A DNA stretch of 64,000 nucleotides from Stutzerimonas kunmingensis. Its GTDB lineage: Bacteria; Pseudomonadota; Gammaproteobacteria; Pseudomonadales; Pseudomonadaceae. A program made the position numbers and the translations under genes. The notes under the pieces are model-generated. The model saw only the letters and a program-made list of their open reading frames with translations. It did no database searches and was not told where the DNA came from. Of the stretch, positions 42,560 through 51,812 are shown piece after piece (positions within the stretch are counted from its first letter, which is position 1; every line of letters starts with the position of its first letter). Where the stretch lies: NCBI RefSeq assembly GCF_021432085.1, contig NZ_CP090366.1, positions 868,001-932,000 of the forward strand. The letters run 5' to 3'.

Positions 42560-43056
42560 TCGTCCTCGTCCTTCCCCCAGAGCGCCTCGGCTTTTTTTCG
42601 CAACACCAGCAGAGCCGCGGTTTCTGCCAGCGCCGCATCCTTGCGCCGCAGTTCACGCTCCAGCTGCTTGATGCGCTTCTTCGCGGCCTTTTCCTCTTCG
42701 CGTTCGCGCCGGGTCTTGATCGGCTGAGCCAGGCTGTTGGCCTGCTCGCAGGCTTCGCGCCAGGCGTTGATCTGCTCGACATACAGGCCTTTGCGCCGGC
42801 AGTACTCCGCCAGCTCAGCCGCATTGAGGCTGGCGCTTTCCAGCACCACCCGAAACTTGTCCTGGCTCGACCACTGGTCGGCCTGCTGTCCATCTCCCGG
42901 CACCACTGCTCCCGCTGCTCTGGCCTGTTTGCGCCAAGCATACAGGGTGGCATCAGTAATGCCTGTCGCTTCCACCAGCTCCGGCACCGTCCGGTTCAAG
43001 GGCGGCATCATCTGCCGCACCACCCACTCCCGATGCTCTATCGAATAACGCGCCAC
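42556..43056 (-). CDS. IS3-family OrfA (helix-turn-helix protein)
   Basis: A 166-aa protein with an HTH (TVPELVEATGITDATLYAWRKQ), a second HTH-like block (ESASLNAAELAEYCRRKGLYVEQINAW) and a C-terminal leucine-zipper-like coiled coil (AAKKRIKQLERELRRKDAAL). I choose the GTG at 43056 (VARYSIEHREWVV), which has GGAAG upstream, over the ATG at 43077. Confidence 0.88.
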   Translation of the reverse strand: MARYSIEHREWVVRQMMPPLNRTVPELVEATGITDATLYAWRKQARAAGAVVPGDGQQADQWSSQDKFRVVLESASLNAAELAEYCRRKGLYVEQINAWREACEQANSLAQPIKTRREREEEKAAKKRIKQLERELRRKDAALAETAALLVLRKKAEALWGKDEDE

Positions 43057-43188
43057 ACGGCTCTCACTTCCGCCCACCGACCAAGACTCATCGAATCAAC
43101 TCACACGACAACTATCCTGACGCGGCGGGTGCTCGGTCTCGCTCCACATTCGTTTCGCTTACCTGCAAACGCCCAAAATGCTCAACTG

Positions 43189-43267
43189 CCCCATACTTGA
43201 AGGTTTCAAGTATGGGGCGCGGGGGCATACTTGAAGGAACGCTTCGCTGCTTCAAGTATGCCCCCGC
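43189..43267. repeat. Two adjacent large hairpins with a shared core
   Basis: Hairpin A: CCCCATACTTGAA-GGT-TTCAAGTATGGGG (43189-43217). Hairpin B: 18-bp arms GCGGGGGCATACTTGAAG (43219-43236) and complement (43250-43267) around a 13-nt loop. Both contain CATACTTGAA/TTCAAGTATG, so the core occurs four times in alternating orientation. Confidence 0.9.
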
Positions 43268-43735
43268 AATTTTGTTGTCAAATCATAGCCGCCAGGCGTT
43301 GCCTGGCCGAAATGGCGATTGTGCACAGACGTGAGCTGCGCCATTCGCGGGCGCTGCCGCCCCGGCCTCAATCATAAGCCCGATCACTGCGGCACACTTG
43401 TCTTACGACCGCCATGTCACATGACTCGAGTGCTGCAGTCTCGCCGTGTCACTCGTAGGGCTTGCGGCAGTTAGTGAGTGTCGATGCGCCGGGTGACCGT
43501 GCCGTGTGTCTGTCACAGTGGCGTTATGAAGCGGTGTCCGGTCTGATGCCAAAGCGCCCACGCTTCAACTGAAATTTGTGTGGCAGCAGCCGACTGTCAC
43601 GGAATTCTCGTCGCAGCGGATGCAAGTTCTTCGATGGTGGACTGTGCTCAGCGATAGGGCGTGCCAACCGTCGCCGCAAGCGATGCCCGGAGTTGCGTGA
43701 AAATTCGGTTTCTTTCCTGTTGTGTTCAGAACGAA

Positions 43736-43762
43736 AAAGGCCGCAGATTGGCTGCGGCCTTT
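43736..43762. terminator. Bidirectional-type terminator after the recombinase gene
   Basis: AAGGCCGCAG-ATTGG-CTGCGGCCTT with A-rich and T-rich runs on either side, 56 bp after the stop of the 43818 gene. Confidence 0.85.
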
Positions 43763-43817
43763 TATTCATCCTGTCTCATAATCATCTCCAGGCGATGATT
43801 GTTTTGAACGCTACGCG

Positions 43818-45077
43818 CTAGCAAGGCTTTTGCTTAGTTCTCCTTCCTCGCTTTCCGCGTCCGGCTTGGTTTGTGAGCAGCTTTTTAAAATGCTCCCAGC
43901 GGATCTGCTCGGTCTGTGCGTTGTATGTCAGTCCCCGTTCCATCTGCTCCAGTAATCTCAGACTCAGTGGCTGCTCCAGGTAATGGTCTGCTGTGACTTC
44001 TGGTGCACCACCCTCATGGCCGAGCAGATAGGCGATCGTGGATGGAGATATGCCTGACCGTTCCAGCCGAACGGCAAACGAGCGACGGAGACTTTTAAAA
44101 TTGAGCCCGCCATTAACCGCCGGCGGACAGTGCTGACCGATGTATCCTGTACCCGTGCACGGCCCGCAGAAAAACCGACTTGGGTCGCGGGAGTATAGGT
44201 GCTTTGGATCGAAGCTCAGCTCGTTGAAAAGCAGAGCGTCATTGCCATCGGCCTGGCGCCGTTCTTCTACGAAATTTAGAAAGCCCATCTCCACTAGCTT
44301 CGAGCAGATTGGAATCTGCCGAGCCGACGGCCCCGTCTTCAACGACTTGTTGTAGCCATTATCGTTGATATCGATAAGGTCTACGCCGTGGACATCCTGG
44401 ATCACATCATGCACACGTAGCTGGCAGAGCTCGTTAAGCCGCGCGCCGGTATAGAGCCCAAGCGGGAGCAACCAAAACCGATAGGGCTTGGCGTCCTGGT
44501 TGATTTTCGGCAGGTCGCCTGCGAGATACTTTCTGTAGGGCCAGCCTGAGAACATCTGATTCAGATTGCTATCCAGAAATGGCTTGGTGATTTCGGCGTG
44601 TTTTGTATTGCAGGTCGCGACTTTGATCGCCTCGGTAATCAGCTTGCTCTCAAGTGCTTCGTCCAGCATTCGATTGAACAACTGATAGTAGGTCGTGAGG
44701 TTTGCGCCTTTGCTACCCGACGCAGCGTTCTGCTTGAGTAACGACGGTAGCTGATCCTTCAGACGCTGTACGTCGGCCCGATCAAGCTCAGCAACTCGGC
44801 GGGTAGGATTATCTTGCGTCAGAGCGATTTTTAGTTTCTCCATCCGCGCTCGAAGCATGTGCTCGGATTTCCCTGCGTAATTGTTTTCTCGCAGAAAGCG
44901 GGACAGCGTTATGTCCATGAACTCGGTAAGCAAAGGAGAAGACTGAAAGCGGTTTATCGCATCCGTAATCGCTGAAATGTTTGCCAACGCGATTCGCAAG
45001 TGTTCTTCATGGCCGGGTTCGACGATAAGACTCAGGCCTTTGTAAAAAGGAATGGAGAGGGGGGCAGTTACATTCAT
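43818..45077 (-). CDS. Tyrosine-type site-specific recombinase A
   Basis: A 419-aa integrase. Catalytic Arg I is in YTGARLNELCQLRVHDV; the HxxR box is altered to FKSLRRSFAVRLERSG (Ser instead of His, Arg II kept); LLGHEGG provides the second His and HYLEQ the nucleophilic Tyr. The N-terminal core-binding domain includes EFMDITLSRFLREN. It is paralogous in its catalytic part to recombinase B just upstream (45240), and both point the same way, so they probably act as a pair. Confidence 0.88.
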   Translation of the reverse strand: MNVTAPLSIPFYKGLSLIVEPGHEEHLRIALANISAITDAINRFQSSPLLTEFMDITLSRFLRENNYAGKSEHMLRARMEKLKIALTQDNPTRRVAELDRADVQRLKDQLPSLLKQNAASGSKGANLTTYYQLFNRMLDEALESKLITEAIKVATCNTKHAEITKPFLDSNLNQMFSGWPYRKYLAGDLPKINQDAKPYRFWLLPLGLYTGARLNELCQLRVHDVIQDVHGVDLIDINDNGYNKSLKTGPSARQIPICSKLVEMGFLNFVEERRQADGNDALLFNELSFDPKHLYSRDPSRFFCGPCTGTGYIGQHCPPAVNGGLNFKSLRRSFAVRLERSGISPSTIAYLLGHEGGAPEVTADHYLEQPLSLRLLEQMERGLTYNAQTEQIRWEHFKKLLTNQAGRGKRGRRTKQKPC

Positions 45078-45239
45078 ATATACCTCACAGTGGGTGAGGC
45101 TTGAGATTATTACTGGATGGATAAACAGTCAAGATAATCTATTAGGATTTACCATGCGATAGTTTTTATTGACAACTTGTCAATAATCGCAAGATGAGCA
45201 AAAGGTAAGAGCGAGCCCCTACCTTTTATTAGCTGAATA

Positions 45240-46786
45240 TTATGCGTACGTTTTCCAGTGTCGCTTAGCAACCCGCACGCTGGGGAAGGGGGTGCCAACC
45301 GGGCGACCGACATTGAAAACGCCCTGGCGTTCTCGTAACTCTTGATAGTGCCGGTAATGGATGTGTCCCAGCCCTAGCCCGAAATCGAGCTTGTCGAGCT
45401 CGTCTTTGAGCACGTCAGACGGATAGCAGTCGCCGTACCCACCGGTGGTACTTTTATCCGAGTGGCCTACAAGCGCTTTGGCTTTCGCCAGGTCAAGGTT
45501 CTGTCTGCGAAATTGATTGATAAAGGTGTGGCGCAGACCGTGGTACGTCAGGCCGTCATCTCCCAGGCCGCAAAGCCCAAGGTAACCCCGGCTAATCTGG
45601 CTTGAGCCGAGAAACCAACGGCTCGCAACATGCCCGGGAGAAAGGTCGCCGTATACCCGAATATTGTCGAAAAGCGGAGCCTTGCCGTCTCGCTCGACAG
45701 CTTCCAGGCGTGCTTGATGAAACTCCAGGAAGCCCGACTCGATAAGCTGCCGGTGAATCGGCACCAACCTTTCCGAATCGGACGTCTTCAGCTGTTTCGA
45801 CCCGCTTCGATTGATGCTGATGAGCCAGACGCCGAGTTCTTGCCGAATGTCTTCGAGCCGTAGCTGGCACAGCTCACTTAGCCTTGCGCCTGTAAAAAGG
45901 CCAAGCAGCGGCAGCCAAAACTTGTAGTCATCCAAGCGCCAGCGCGGCGGCGTGGTCAGTGTGTAGGCCGGACCGTGAAGAAGTTTCTCGATCTGGCTTG
46001 GGCTATACGTGCGCTTCCTCGGCGCCTCGGCTCCTTTGGTGCTGAATGCCAATCCGGCCGCGATATTTTCGGTGATGTAACCCTGATCATGAGCGTAGGT
46101 GACAAGGGCCCTTGCCAGCTCAAAAAACTTTTTCGCAGTGCGAGGGTTGATTGGCTCGAACTTACCGTCGCTAATGATCTTACTTAGCGGCTGGTTACGC
46201 GTGGCACGGAGGCGATGCCGGTTCTTCGGATAGCTACGCAGATGATCGCGTAGCGTGTTGAATTCAGCGCGAGTCAGCGTCTCGACTTGCCGGTGCCCGC
46301 CAAGCAGCTCGCACAGGCCTTCCAGGCGGGCCTTTGCGGTAATGCGAGTCCGCGGGTTAGCCCAGGCGCCTTCACGAATTTGCCGTTCTTCGTATTCCTT
46401 TACCAAAGCTGCGAGGCTCAACCCTGCGTTTGAACCACGCGCCGGCGAGACAATGCGATCGTTGACGGAGGGTTGCGTAAAGAGGGTTTCAAGCTTGGCT
46501 TTCTGCGCGTCGGGCAGAACGCTCCCGAGCGCATTCAGCAACGCGAGCGTGCCTGGATCCTGTGGCGGTGCCACAGCATCTGTCGGCGAGTTCAGCTCCG
46601 GAATCGTCTGCATAGGCTCGGCGGTTGCAGCAGAACCCAACATCCGCCGAACCAGGTCACCGATTTCCTGCATGGCTTGGGCGTAAGGATCTTGGTGATC
46701 GTCTTCCTGAAAGTAACGCAACAGCACCTTATCAACCTTCTGCAGCGTATACGTCAGCATGAGGACCGCAATGATGATGGAGCTAG
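45240..46786 (-). pseudogene. Tyrosine recombinase B, C-terminal part (split by IS1380)
   Basis: Carries the catalytic domain: FTGARLSELCQLRLEDI (Arg I), YHGLRHTFINQFRRQN (HxxR), LVGHSDKSTTGGYGD (His and Tyr). The first residues of the open frame (before SSIIIAVLMLTYTLQK) derive from the IS end. Joined to 48446-49340 across one CTAG, it restores a continuous 813-aa frame, so the IS insertion is the only visible lesion. Confidence 0.88.
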
Positions 46787-48441
46787 CCCGCATTTCTCAC
46801 AGGAAGAGATGCACCGGGCCGTCGGATGCGCGAAAATTGTTGTGCAAAGAACGATTTAGCGCGACAACGGAGAGCGGCCCGATGCAGACACAGTGTAATC
46901 CGAAGCAGTACACGTTTTCAGGGGTGGGGCGGCGCGCGGTGGTAGCCGGATTTGATGGCGGTCGGGTGAGTTCGGATGGCGGCGCGTTGCTGCTCAAACA
47001 AACCGATGAAGCGGTGGGGTTGTTCGATCGCCTGGCCGGCTGTTTCCAGGACGATCGGATGCCCGAGGCGGTGGAGTTTCCGCTGCGCACGCTGGTGGCG
47101 CAGCGGGTGATGGGCATCGCGCTGGGCTACGAGGATCTCAACGATCACGAGCAACTGCGCCACGACCCGCTGCTGGGCGCGGTGATCGGCAAGCTGCAGT
47201 CCGGACGTGCGCGCTGTGCGCCCTTGGCCGGCAAGAGCACGCTCAACCGGCTGGAGCGCTTCCAGGCGCAGGGCAGTTCGCGCTATCACAAGATCCGGCC
47301 GCAGGCCGGCATGATCGAGGATCTGTTCGTCGATCTGTTTCTGGACGCCCACCGCAGGCCGCCAGAGGAGATCATCCTGGATCTGGATGCCACCGACGAT
47401 CCGCTGCATGGGCAGCAGGAGGGCCGGTTCTTTCACGGCTACTACGGGGGTTACTGTTACCTGCCGCTGTACATCTTCTGCGGCCGTCACCTGCTGTGCG
47501 CCAAGTTGCGCCCGGCCAACGTCGATGGCGCCGCCGGGGCGCTGGAAGAGGTGCAACGCATCGTCAAGCAGATTCGCGCCCGCTGGCCAGACACGCGCAT
47601 CGTGCTGCGCGCCGACTCGGGGTTCTGCCGGGATGACCTGATGACTTGGTGCGAAGCACAGTCGGTCGATTATGTCTTCGGACTGGCGCGCAACGCGCGC
47701 CTGACCCGGGCCATCGGCCCGAGCCTGCGGCAGGCCCAGGCGCAGTGCGAAGCGACGGGAGTCCCGGCACGGGTGTTCCAGGAACTGCACTACCGCACGA
47801 GGAAAAGCTGGAGCGCCGAGCGCCGGGTGGTGGCCAAGGCCGAGGCCTTGCCGGGCAAGACCAACCCACGCTTCGTGGTGACCACGCTTGCGGTCGGGGA
47901 CTGGCCGGACAAGGCGCTGTATGAGGATCTCTACTGCGCGCGCGGCGAGATGGAGAACCGCATCAAGGAGTGTCAGCTCGACCTGTTCGCCGACCGCACC
48001 TCCACCGCGACGCTGCGCAGCAACCAGCTGCGGCTGTGGCTGTCCTCGTTCGCCTACGTGCTGCTCGAAAGCCTGCGCAGGCTGGCGCTGTCGGGGACCG
48101 AACTGGCCCAGGCCACGGCCGGTAGCATCCGCCTGAAGCTGCTCAAGATCGGCGCGGTCATCACCGTGAGCGTGCGCCGGGTCAAAGTGGCCATGAGTTC
48201 GGCCTTCCCGCAGCAGGAGGTGTTCGATCACGCCTTCGATGTCTTGAGCGCCGCGGCGCGCTGACAGCCGCACACCCACCGTCCCCCTCCACATCACACC
48301 CCGTCCACCCTGCCGCAAGCGCCTTGTTCAAGCGCGCTCGCAGGCGCTTGCCCGAAATCAGCGCTGTCGGCAGCCTGCGCCACCTGCGACGACCTGCGTC
48401 CGTCAAAACGGCCCAATGCGCAGGGCTGTGAGAAATGCGGG
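46787..48441 (+). mobile_element. IS1380-family element inserted in recombinase B
   Basis: A 1655-bp element with perfect 16-bp-plus terminal repeats CCCGCATTTCTCACAG (left 46787-46802, complement ending 48441). It is flanked by CTAG on both sides (46783-46786 and 48442-48445), a 4-bp target duplication. Confidence 0.93.
46882..48264 (+). CDS. IS1380-family transposase
   Basis: A 460-aa DDE transposase. It begins MQTQCNPKQYTFSGVGRRAV, with FDGGRVSSDGGALLLKQ, IILDLDATDDPLHGQQEG (first Asp), IVLRADSGFCRDDLMTWCE (second Asp) and YCARGEMENRIKECQLDLFADRTS (Glu), the standard layout of IS1380 proteins. The ATG at 46882 is preferred to an ORF opening at 46759, which begins outside the element. Confidence 0.95.
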   Translation: MQTQCNPKQYTFSGVGRRAVVAGFDGGRVSSDGGALLLKQTDEAVGLFDRLAGCFQDDRMPEAVEFPLRTLVAQRVMGIALGYEDLNDHEQLRHDPLLGAVIGKLQSGRARCAPLAGKSTLNRLERFQAQGSSRYHKIRPQAGMIEDLFVDLFLDAHRRPPEEIILDLDATDDPLHGQQEGRFFHGYYGGYCYLPLYIFCGRHLLCAKLRPANVDGAAGALEEVQRIVKQIRARWPDTRIVLRADSGFCRDDLMTWCEAQSVDYVFGLARNARLTRAIGPSLRQAQAQCEATGVPARVFQELHYRTRKSWSAERRVVAKAEALPGKTNPRFVVTTLAVGDWPDKALYEDLYCARGEMENRIKECQLDLFADRTSTATLRSNQLRLWLSSFAYVLLESLRRLALSGTELAQATAGSIRLKLLKIGAVITVSVRRVKVAMSSAFPQQEVFDHAFDVLSAAAR

Positions 48442-49340
48442 CTAGTGAGCAGCTCAACCCGAAAGCTTTTCTTTTCTCTCAGATGCGCTTTCATGCACAG
48501 CGGATCGAGTTCGATAAGCATCACATAAAGCCCCGATCCCTCCTGCACCAAGAGCGCTCGATCAATGATGCGGAGCTTCAGATGCATCGCGTTGGCTTGC
48601 TGAAGATGAAAATGCAAAGCTTGCCGAGATTGCGGTAGTGCTGGGGGGATGTGCATGAGATTCCGACCCTGGTCTGGGCGGGCATGGCACAGGTATTCAT
48701 AAAGCGTCATCGCTGCAAATGCAGGAGATTCTTTCGAATAGCGCCCTGGGGAGGGTGGGACGGTCTCGAGTACATCAAGGGCGGCGTAAATGTACCGGGC
48801 AGCGTCGCTCGCCACGTTCTGGTTGTTGGTTCCGAGCGGCCAGTCAAAGCGTACGAACCCGACCCCAAGCGCTTTTACCAGTGCGGGCGTTGGTGTCAGT
48901 GCGAAGAAAATTTCGCCCCCTGGCTCGTGGCTATAGAGCACTACACGCTCGGCACTCTCTTTCATCATGCGAGCGTGGGCGACCGAAAGGTCTTGGTTCG
49001 CGAGCTTCATGGGCGACGGACGGACTTTCCAAACCCGGTCGGCGAATTTGAGTGCTTCCGCTACCGCTAAGTGAAACCTTTGGAGGTCAACCAGCAGGCG
49101 GTCAGAAAAGAGCTCGACATAGTGCTCGGTTGCCTTGGCAAGGAACTGCTCGAAAGAAGCATTCAGGTACTTAGCGAGATCGCGGGCCAGGGCTTCGTCG
49201 TGGCTGAGCGACCACCGGATTTGCGCAGGCAGTTTCGGGTTGGCCGCGAAATGCTTAGGGAATGTGAGGTAGTACTGGAAGCCAGTGTTGGCTTGATAGA
49301 CCAGGTGGGGGACACCCGTTTTGCTTTGGCGCTTGGACAT
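48442..49340 (-). pseudogene. Tyrosine recombinase B, N-terminal part (DUF6538-like)
   Basis: Starts MSKRQSKTGVPHLVYQANTGFQYYLTFPKHFAANPKL, a domain typical of long phage-type integrases, and continues through a large helical region to VELLTS, where the IS1380 element begins. It is the upstream half of the 813-aa recombinase. Its first codons face the tmRNA-like attachment sequence 100 bp away. Confidence 0.83.
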
Positions 49341-49437
49341 GATGGCATACCTTTTGGATTCACAGACGGACTGTGAGTAATCCAATGCCATCAAATCTGG
49401 GCTGAAACCCGCGTTCTAGACGGGTTTCAGTGTTGAA

Positions 49438-49456
49438 TTGGTGGAGCCGGGGGGAT
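49438..49456 (-). other. Attachment-site-like segment: 3' end of a tmRNA gene
   Basis: On the minus strand the sequence reads ATCCCCCCGGCTCCACCAA, which matches the CCA-terminated acceptor end of Pseudomonas ssrA as I remember it. It lies about 100 bp upstream of recombinase B, where ICEs and prophages leave their att core. The rest of the tmRNA is absent. Confidence 0.6.
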
Positions 49457-49797
49457 CCAAAATATATGCATAACCTATTGTTCTTAAATACTTTTTTGAA
49501 AGATCTATTGTTAGATGCCCCCATAAGTGCCCCGTGCACGTATTTCCGATGAGCGGCCTTTAGAAGGAGTTGAACTGGCGTCCTGAACTCTCGTTTCGCG
49601 ACAGGGCGATGCCGGTCGACCACCGAGGAGGATTCAGTAGAATCAGTCGCCTACAGCATAACCCCGGTTACCTGGGCGGGAGGGTTCGATGCCCAGCTTA
49701 GCAGCAGGTGTTGGCTAGATGTCAGGTCCGGTAGTTGGGGTTTTTCCGCGGTAGCGCACCATGGGCTCATCTAGGACGATTTGAGCTGAGGTGCGGT

Positions 49798-50136
49798 ATG
49801 AGACACTCGATGGTTACCTGTCACAACTGTGGCAAAGCGATGGTTCCGAGGGCGTCATATAGCCGTGGTTTCTGGGGTTATTCGCCTTCGTCCAATCATT
49901 GCCCCTTTTGCCTGAGTGAGAACTGGCACGGCGGAAATCCAGGGCTAGGGGCTCGGCTGTTCGCTTTGGTTGGCCTGGGTCTTGGTGTTCTGGCCTGCGC
50001 GTTGGTGGGAGCTCTTCTATTTAAAGTGCAGTGGTGGCTTGGTGTCGAGGGACAGTGGCCTCTATTGACGCTGGGCACATGTGCTGTGTCAGTTAGCGCG
50101 GGATACCATTTTTACAACTGGTTTGTTGATTGCTGA
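49798..50136 (+). CDS. Small zinc-ribbon membrane protein
   Basis: A 112-aa protein of unknown function. The N-terminus MRHSMVTCHNCGKAMVPR and SNHCPFCLSENWHGG provide two CxxC pairs for a zinc ribbon; two hydrophobic segments follow (ARLFALVGLGLGVLACALVG and WPLLTLGTCAVSVSAGYHF). The ATG at 49798 is preceded by GAGGTG. It lies outside the putative att site, so it could be host chromosome adjacent to ssrA. 49341-49797 otherwise holds only the att-like segment. Confidence 0.65.
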   Translation: MRHSMVTCHNCGKAMVPRASYSRGFWGYSPSSNHCPFCLSENWHGGNPGLGARLFALVGLGLGVLACALVGALLFKVQWWLGVEGQWPLLTLGTCAVSVSAGYHFYNWFVDC

Positions 50137-50166
50137 CCGGTGACCATGCTGTGGAAGGCAGCAATC

Positions 50167-51781
50167 GGCCGATTCTGTTGAAAAAGTAGGTTTAGCGGCA
50201 GCAAGGCGGTCGGATGTACCTGCTGTCGAAATGGCTGCAAGCCACTTCAAGTTGCCTTCCGGCGTTTCACTGAGCGTCCTTGCTCCGGTTTAAGGGTTAA
50301 TTTGAGGGTTTCTGCTCGTAGCAGGCGTACCTATCCCGTCAGCGGTGGCCCTTGAGGCAAAAGCTTGGCCATGCGGCGCAGGTTCTGCACCATCGCAGCT
50401 AAGGTGAATTCGTCAGTGGCACCCGTTAGGCCACGCAGTCGTAAACGGTCGAGTTTCATGATCCGTTTGAGGTGGGCGAAAAGCATTTCCACCTTCTTTC
50501 GTTCGCAGCGAGAGACGAGGTATTCCGGTGTCTTGGCGATGCGTCGAGCCACGTCGCGGGAAGACTCATGGATGCTGCGGACGATCTTCCGATTCGGCGT
50601 GTTGGGGCAGCATTTCGCTTTCAACGAGCAGGTGGCGCAGTCGGTTTGGCTGGAGCGGTAAATGATGGTGTTGGCCTTGGTTACCCGCGATCTTTGCTGA
50701 GTGAAGGCACGCCATTCACTGCGTAGCGGTTTGCCGGCTGGGCAGCGATATTCATTGGCTTCCTGATTCCAGTGGAAGTCGTTACTGGAGAGGCTGTCGT
50801 CCTTGCGCTCGGTCTTGTCCCACACCGGCACATGCGGCTCGATGTCCTTTTCTTCTACCATCCAGGCCAGCATCGGGGCGGTGCCATAAGCGGTATCGCC
50901 GATAAGGCGTTCCGGCGTGAGATCGAAATGCGCTTCGACACGCTCGACCATCGTCCTGGTCGAGTCGACTTCGGCGGTACGGTGCGCCGGGGTAGCTTCC
51001 ACGTCCATGATCACACCGTGCTCAGTGTCGATCAGGTAATTCGTGGAGTAGGCAAAAAAGGCCGGGCCACCTGGCGCTGCTGTCCAACGGGACTGAGGGT
51101 CTGTGAGCGAAATTTTCTTGGGAAGAGCCTCAGCCAGCGCCTCTTCATCAAGGGCTTCGAGGTACTCACGCACTGCTCGGCTGCTGAGCTTTGGGTCGTT
51201 CCAATCGACCTGATCTCCCGCCACCCCACGTTGCCGGCTGGCATCCGCCTTAATGATGCTGGCGTCGACGGCGAAACCTTCACCCTTGACTAGGCCGGCT
51301 GCCATGCAGCGCCGCAGCACCTCATTGAATAACCAGCGGAATAGATCGCTGTCACGAAAACGCCCATGGCGATTCTTCGAGAAGGTCGAGTGATTGGGTA
51401 CTTCGTCTTCCAGACCCAGCCGGCAGAACCAGCGATAGGCCAGGTTCAGGTGCACCTCTTCGCACAATCGCCGCTCGGAACGAATGCCATAGCAGTAGCC
51501 GACGACCAGCATGCGCACCATCAACTCCGGGTCAATCGAGGGGCGCCCGATGGGGCTATAGAAATCCGCCAGGTAGGCACGCAGATCACTGAGATCCAGG
51601 CACTGGTCGATGCTTCGCAGGAGATGTTGGGCCGGGACGTGATCTTCCAGATTGAACGAGTAGAACAGGCGCTGCTGTCCTCCCGGTAACTGTCCCATCA
51701 TGCTGTTCGCCTCCACGCCCGCTGACAAAGCAATTTTGCCAACGGCATGGGGAGGTCGCTACTTTTTCAACAGAATCGGCC
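50167..51781 (-). mobile_element. IS1182-family element, copy 2
   Basis: Same ends as copy 1 (GGCCGATTCTGTTGAAAAAG from 50167; complement ending at 51781) and the same orientation. The two copies lie 13.5 kb apart and flank the EamA-SRAP-umuDC-mvaT-recombinase segment. Confidence 0.87.
50331..51728 (-). CDS. IS1182-family transposase, copy 2
   Basis: A 465-aa protein almost identical to the copy at 35225. Differences include GDQVDWND versus GDEVDWND, VEAHFD versus VKAQFD, CATCSLKAKCC versus CTTCPLKAKCC and the N-terminal extension MSAGVEAN. All catalytic blocks are intact. The number of differences suggests separate acquisitions or an old duplication rather than a recent one. Confidence 0.95.
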   Translation of the reverse strand: MSAGVEANSMMGQLPGGQQRLFYSFNLEDHVPAQHLLRSIDQCLDLSDLRAYLADFYSPIGRPSIDPELMVRMLVVGYCYGIRSERRLCEEVHLNLAYRWFCRLGLEDEVPNHSTFSKNRHGRFRDSDLFRWLFNEVLRRCMAAGLVKGEGFAVDASIIKADASRQRGVAGDQVDWNDPKLSSRAVREYLEALDEEALAEALPKKISLTDPQSRWTAAPGGPAFFAYSTNYLIDTEHGVIMDVEATPAHRTAEVDSTRTMVERVEAHFDLTPERLIGDTAYGTAPMLAWMVEEKDIEPHVPVWDKTERKDDSLSSNDFHWNQEANEYRCPAGKPLRSEWRAFTQQRSRVTKANTIIYRSSQTDCATCSLKAKCCPNTPNRKIVRSIHESSRDVARRIAKTPEYLVSRCERKKVEMLFAHLKRIMKLDRLRLRGLTGATDEFTLAAMVQNLRRMAKLLPQGPPLTG

Positions 51782-51812
51782 AAAAGCGGACGATTGCTGG
51801 CAGGTATTCAAG

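Larger units (their letters stand above)
41485..43120 (-). mobile_element. IS3-family element
   Basis: Inverted ends: TCAAGGTAGTTGTCGCGTGA from 41485 and, as complement of the right end, TCAGGATAGTTGTCGTGTGA ending at 43120. Encloses orfA and orfB. No clear target duplication. Confidence 0.85.
43121..43817. other. Non-coding region downstream of the recombinase genes
   Basis: Nearly 700 bases without a supported gene. It holds two tandem large hairpins (43189-43267) and the recombinase terminator (43736-43762). Confidence 0.6.

Noticed and set aside
43524..43769. An 81-aa minus-strand ORF
   Set aside because: It spans the terminator at 43736 and has no ribosome site or recognisable family.
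46918..48318. A 466-aa minus-strand open frame
   Set aside because: It is antisense to the well-supported IS1380 transposase and has low-complexity composition typical of shadow frames in GC-rich genes.
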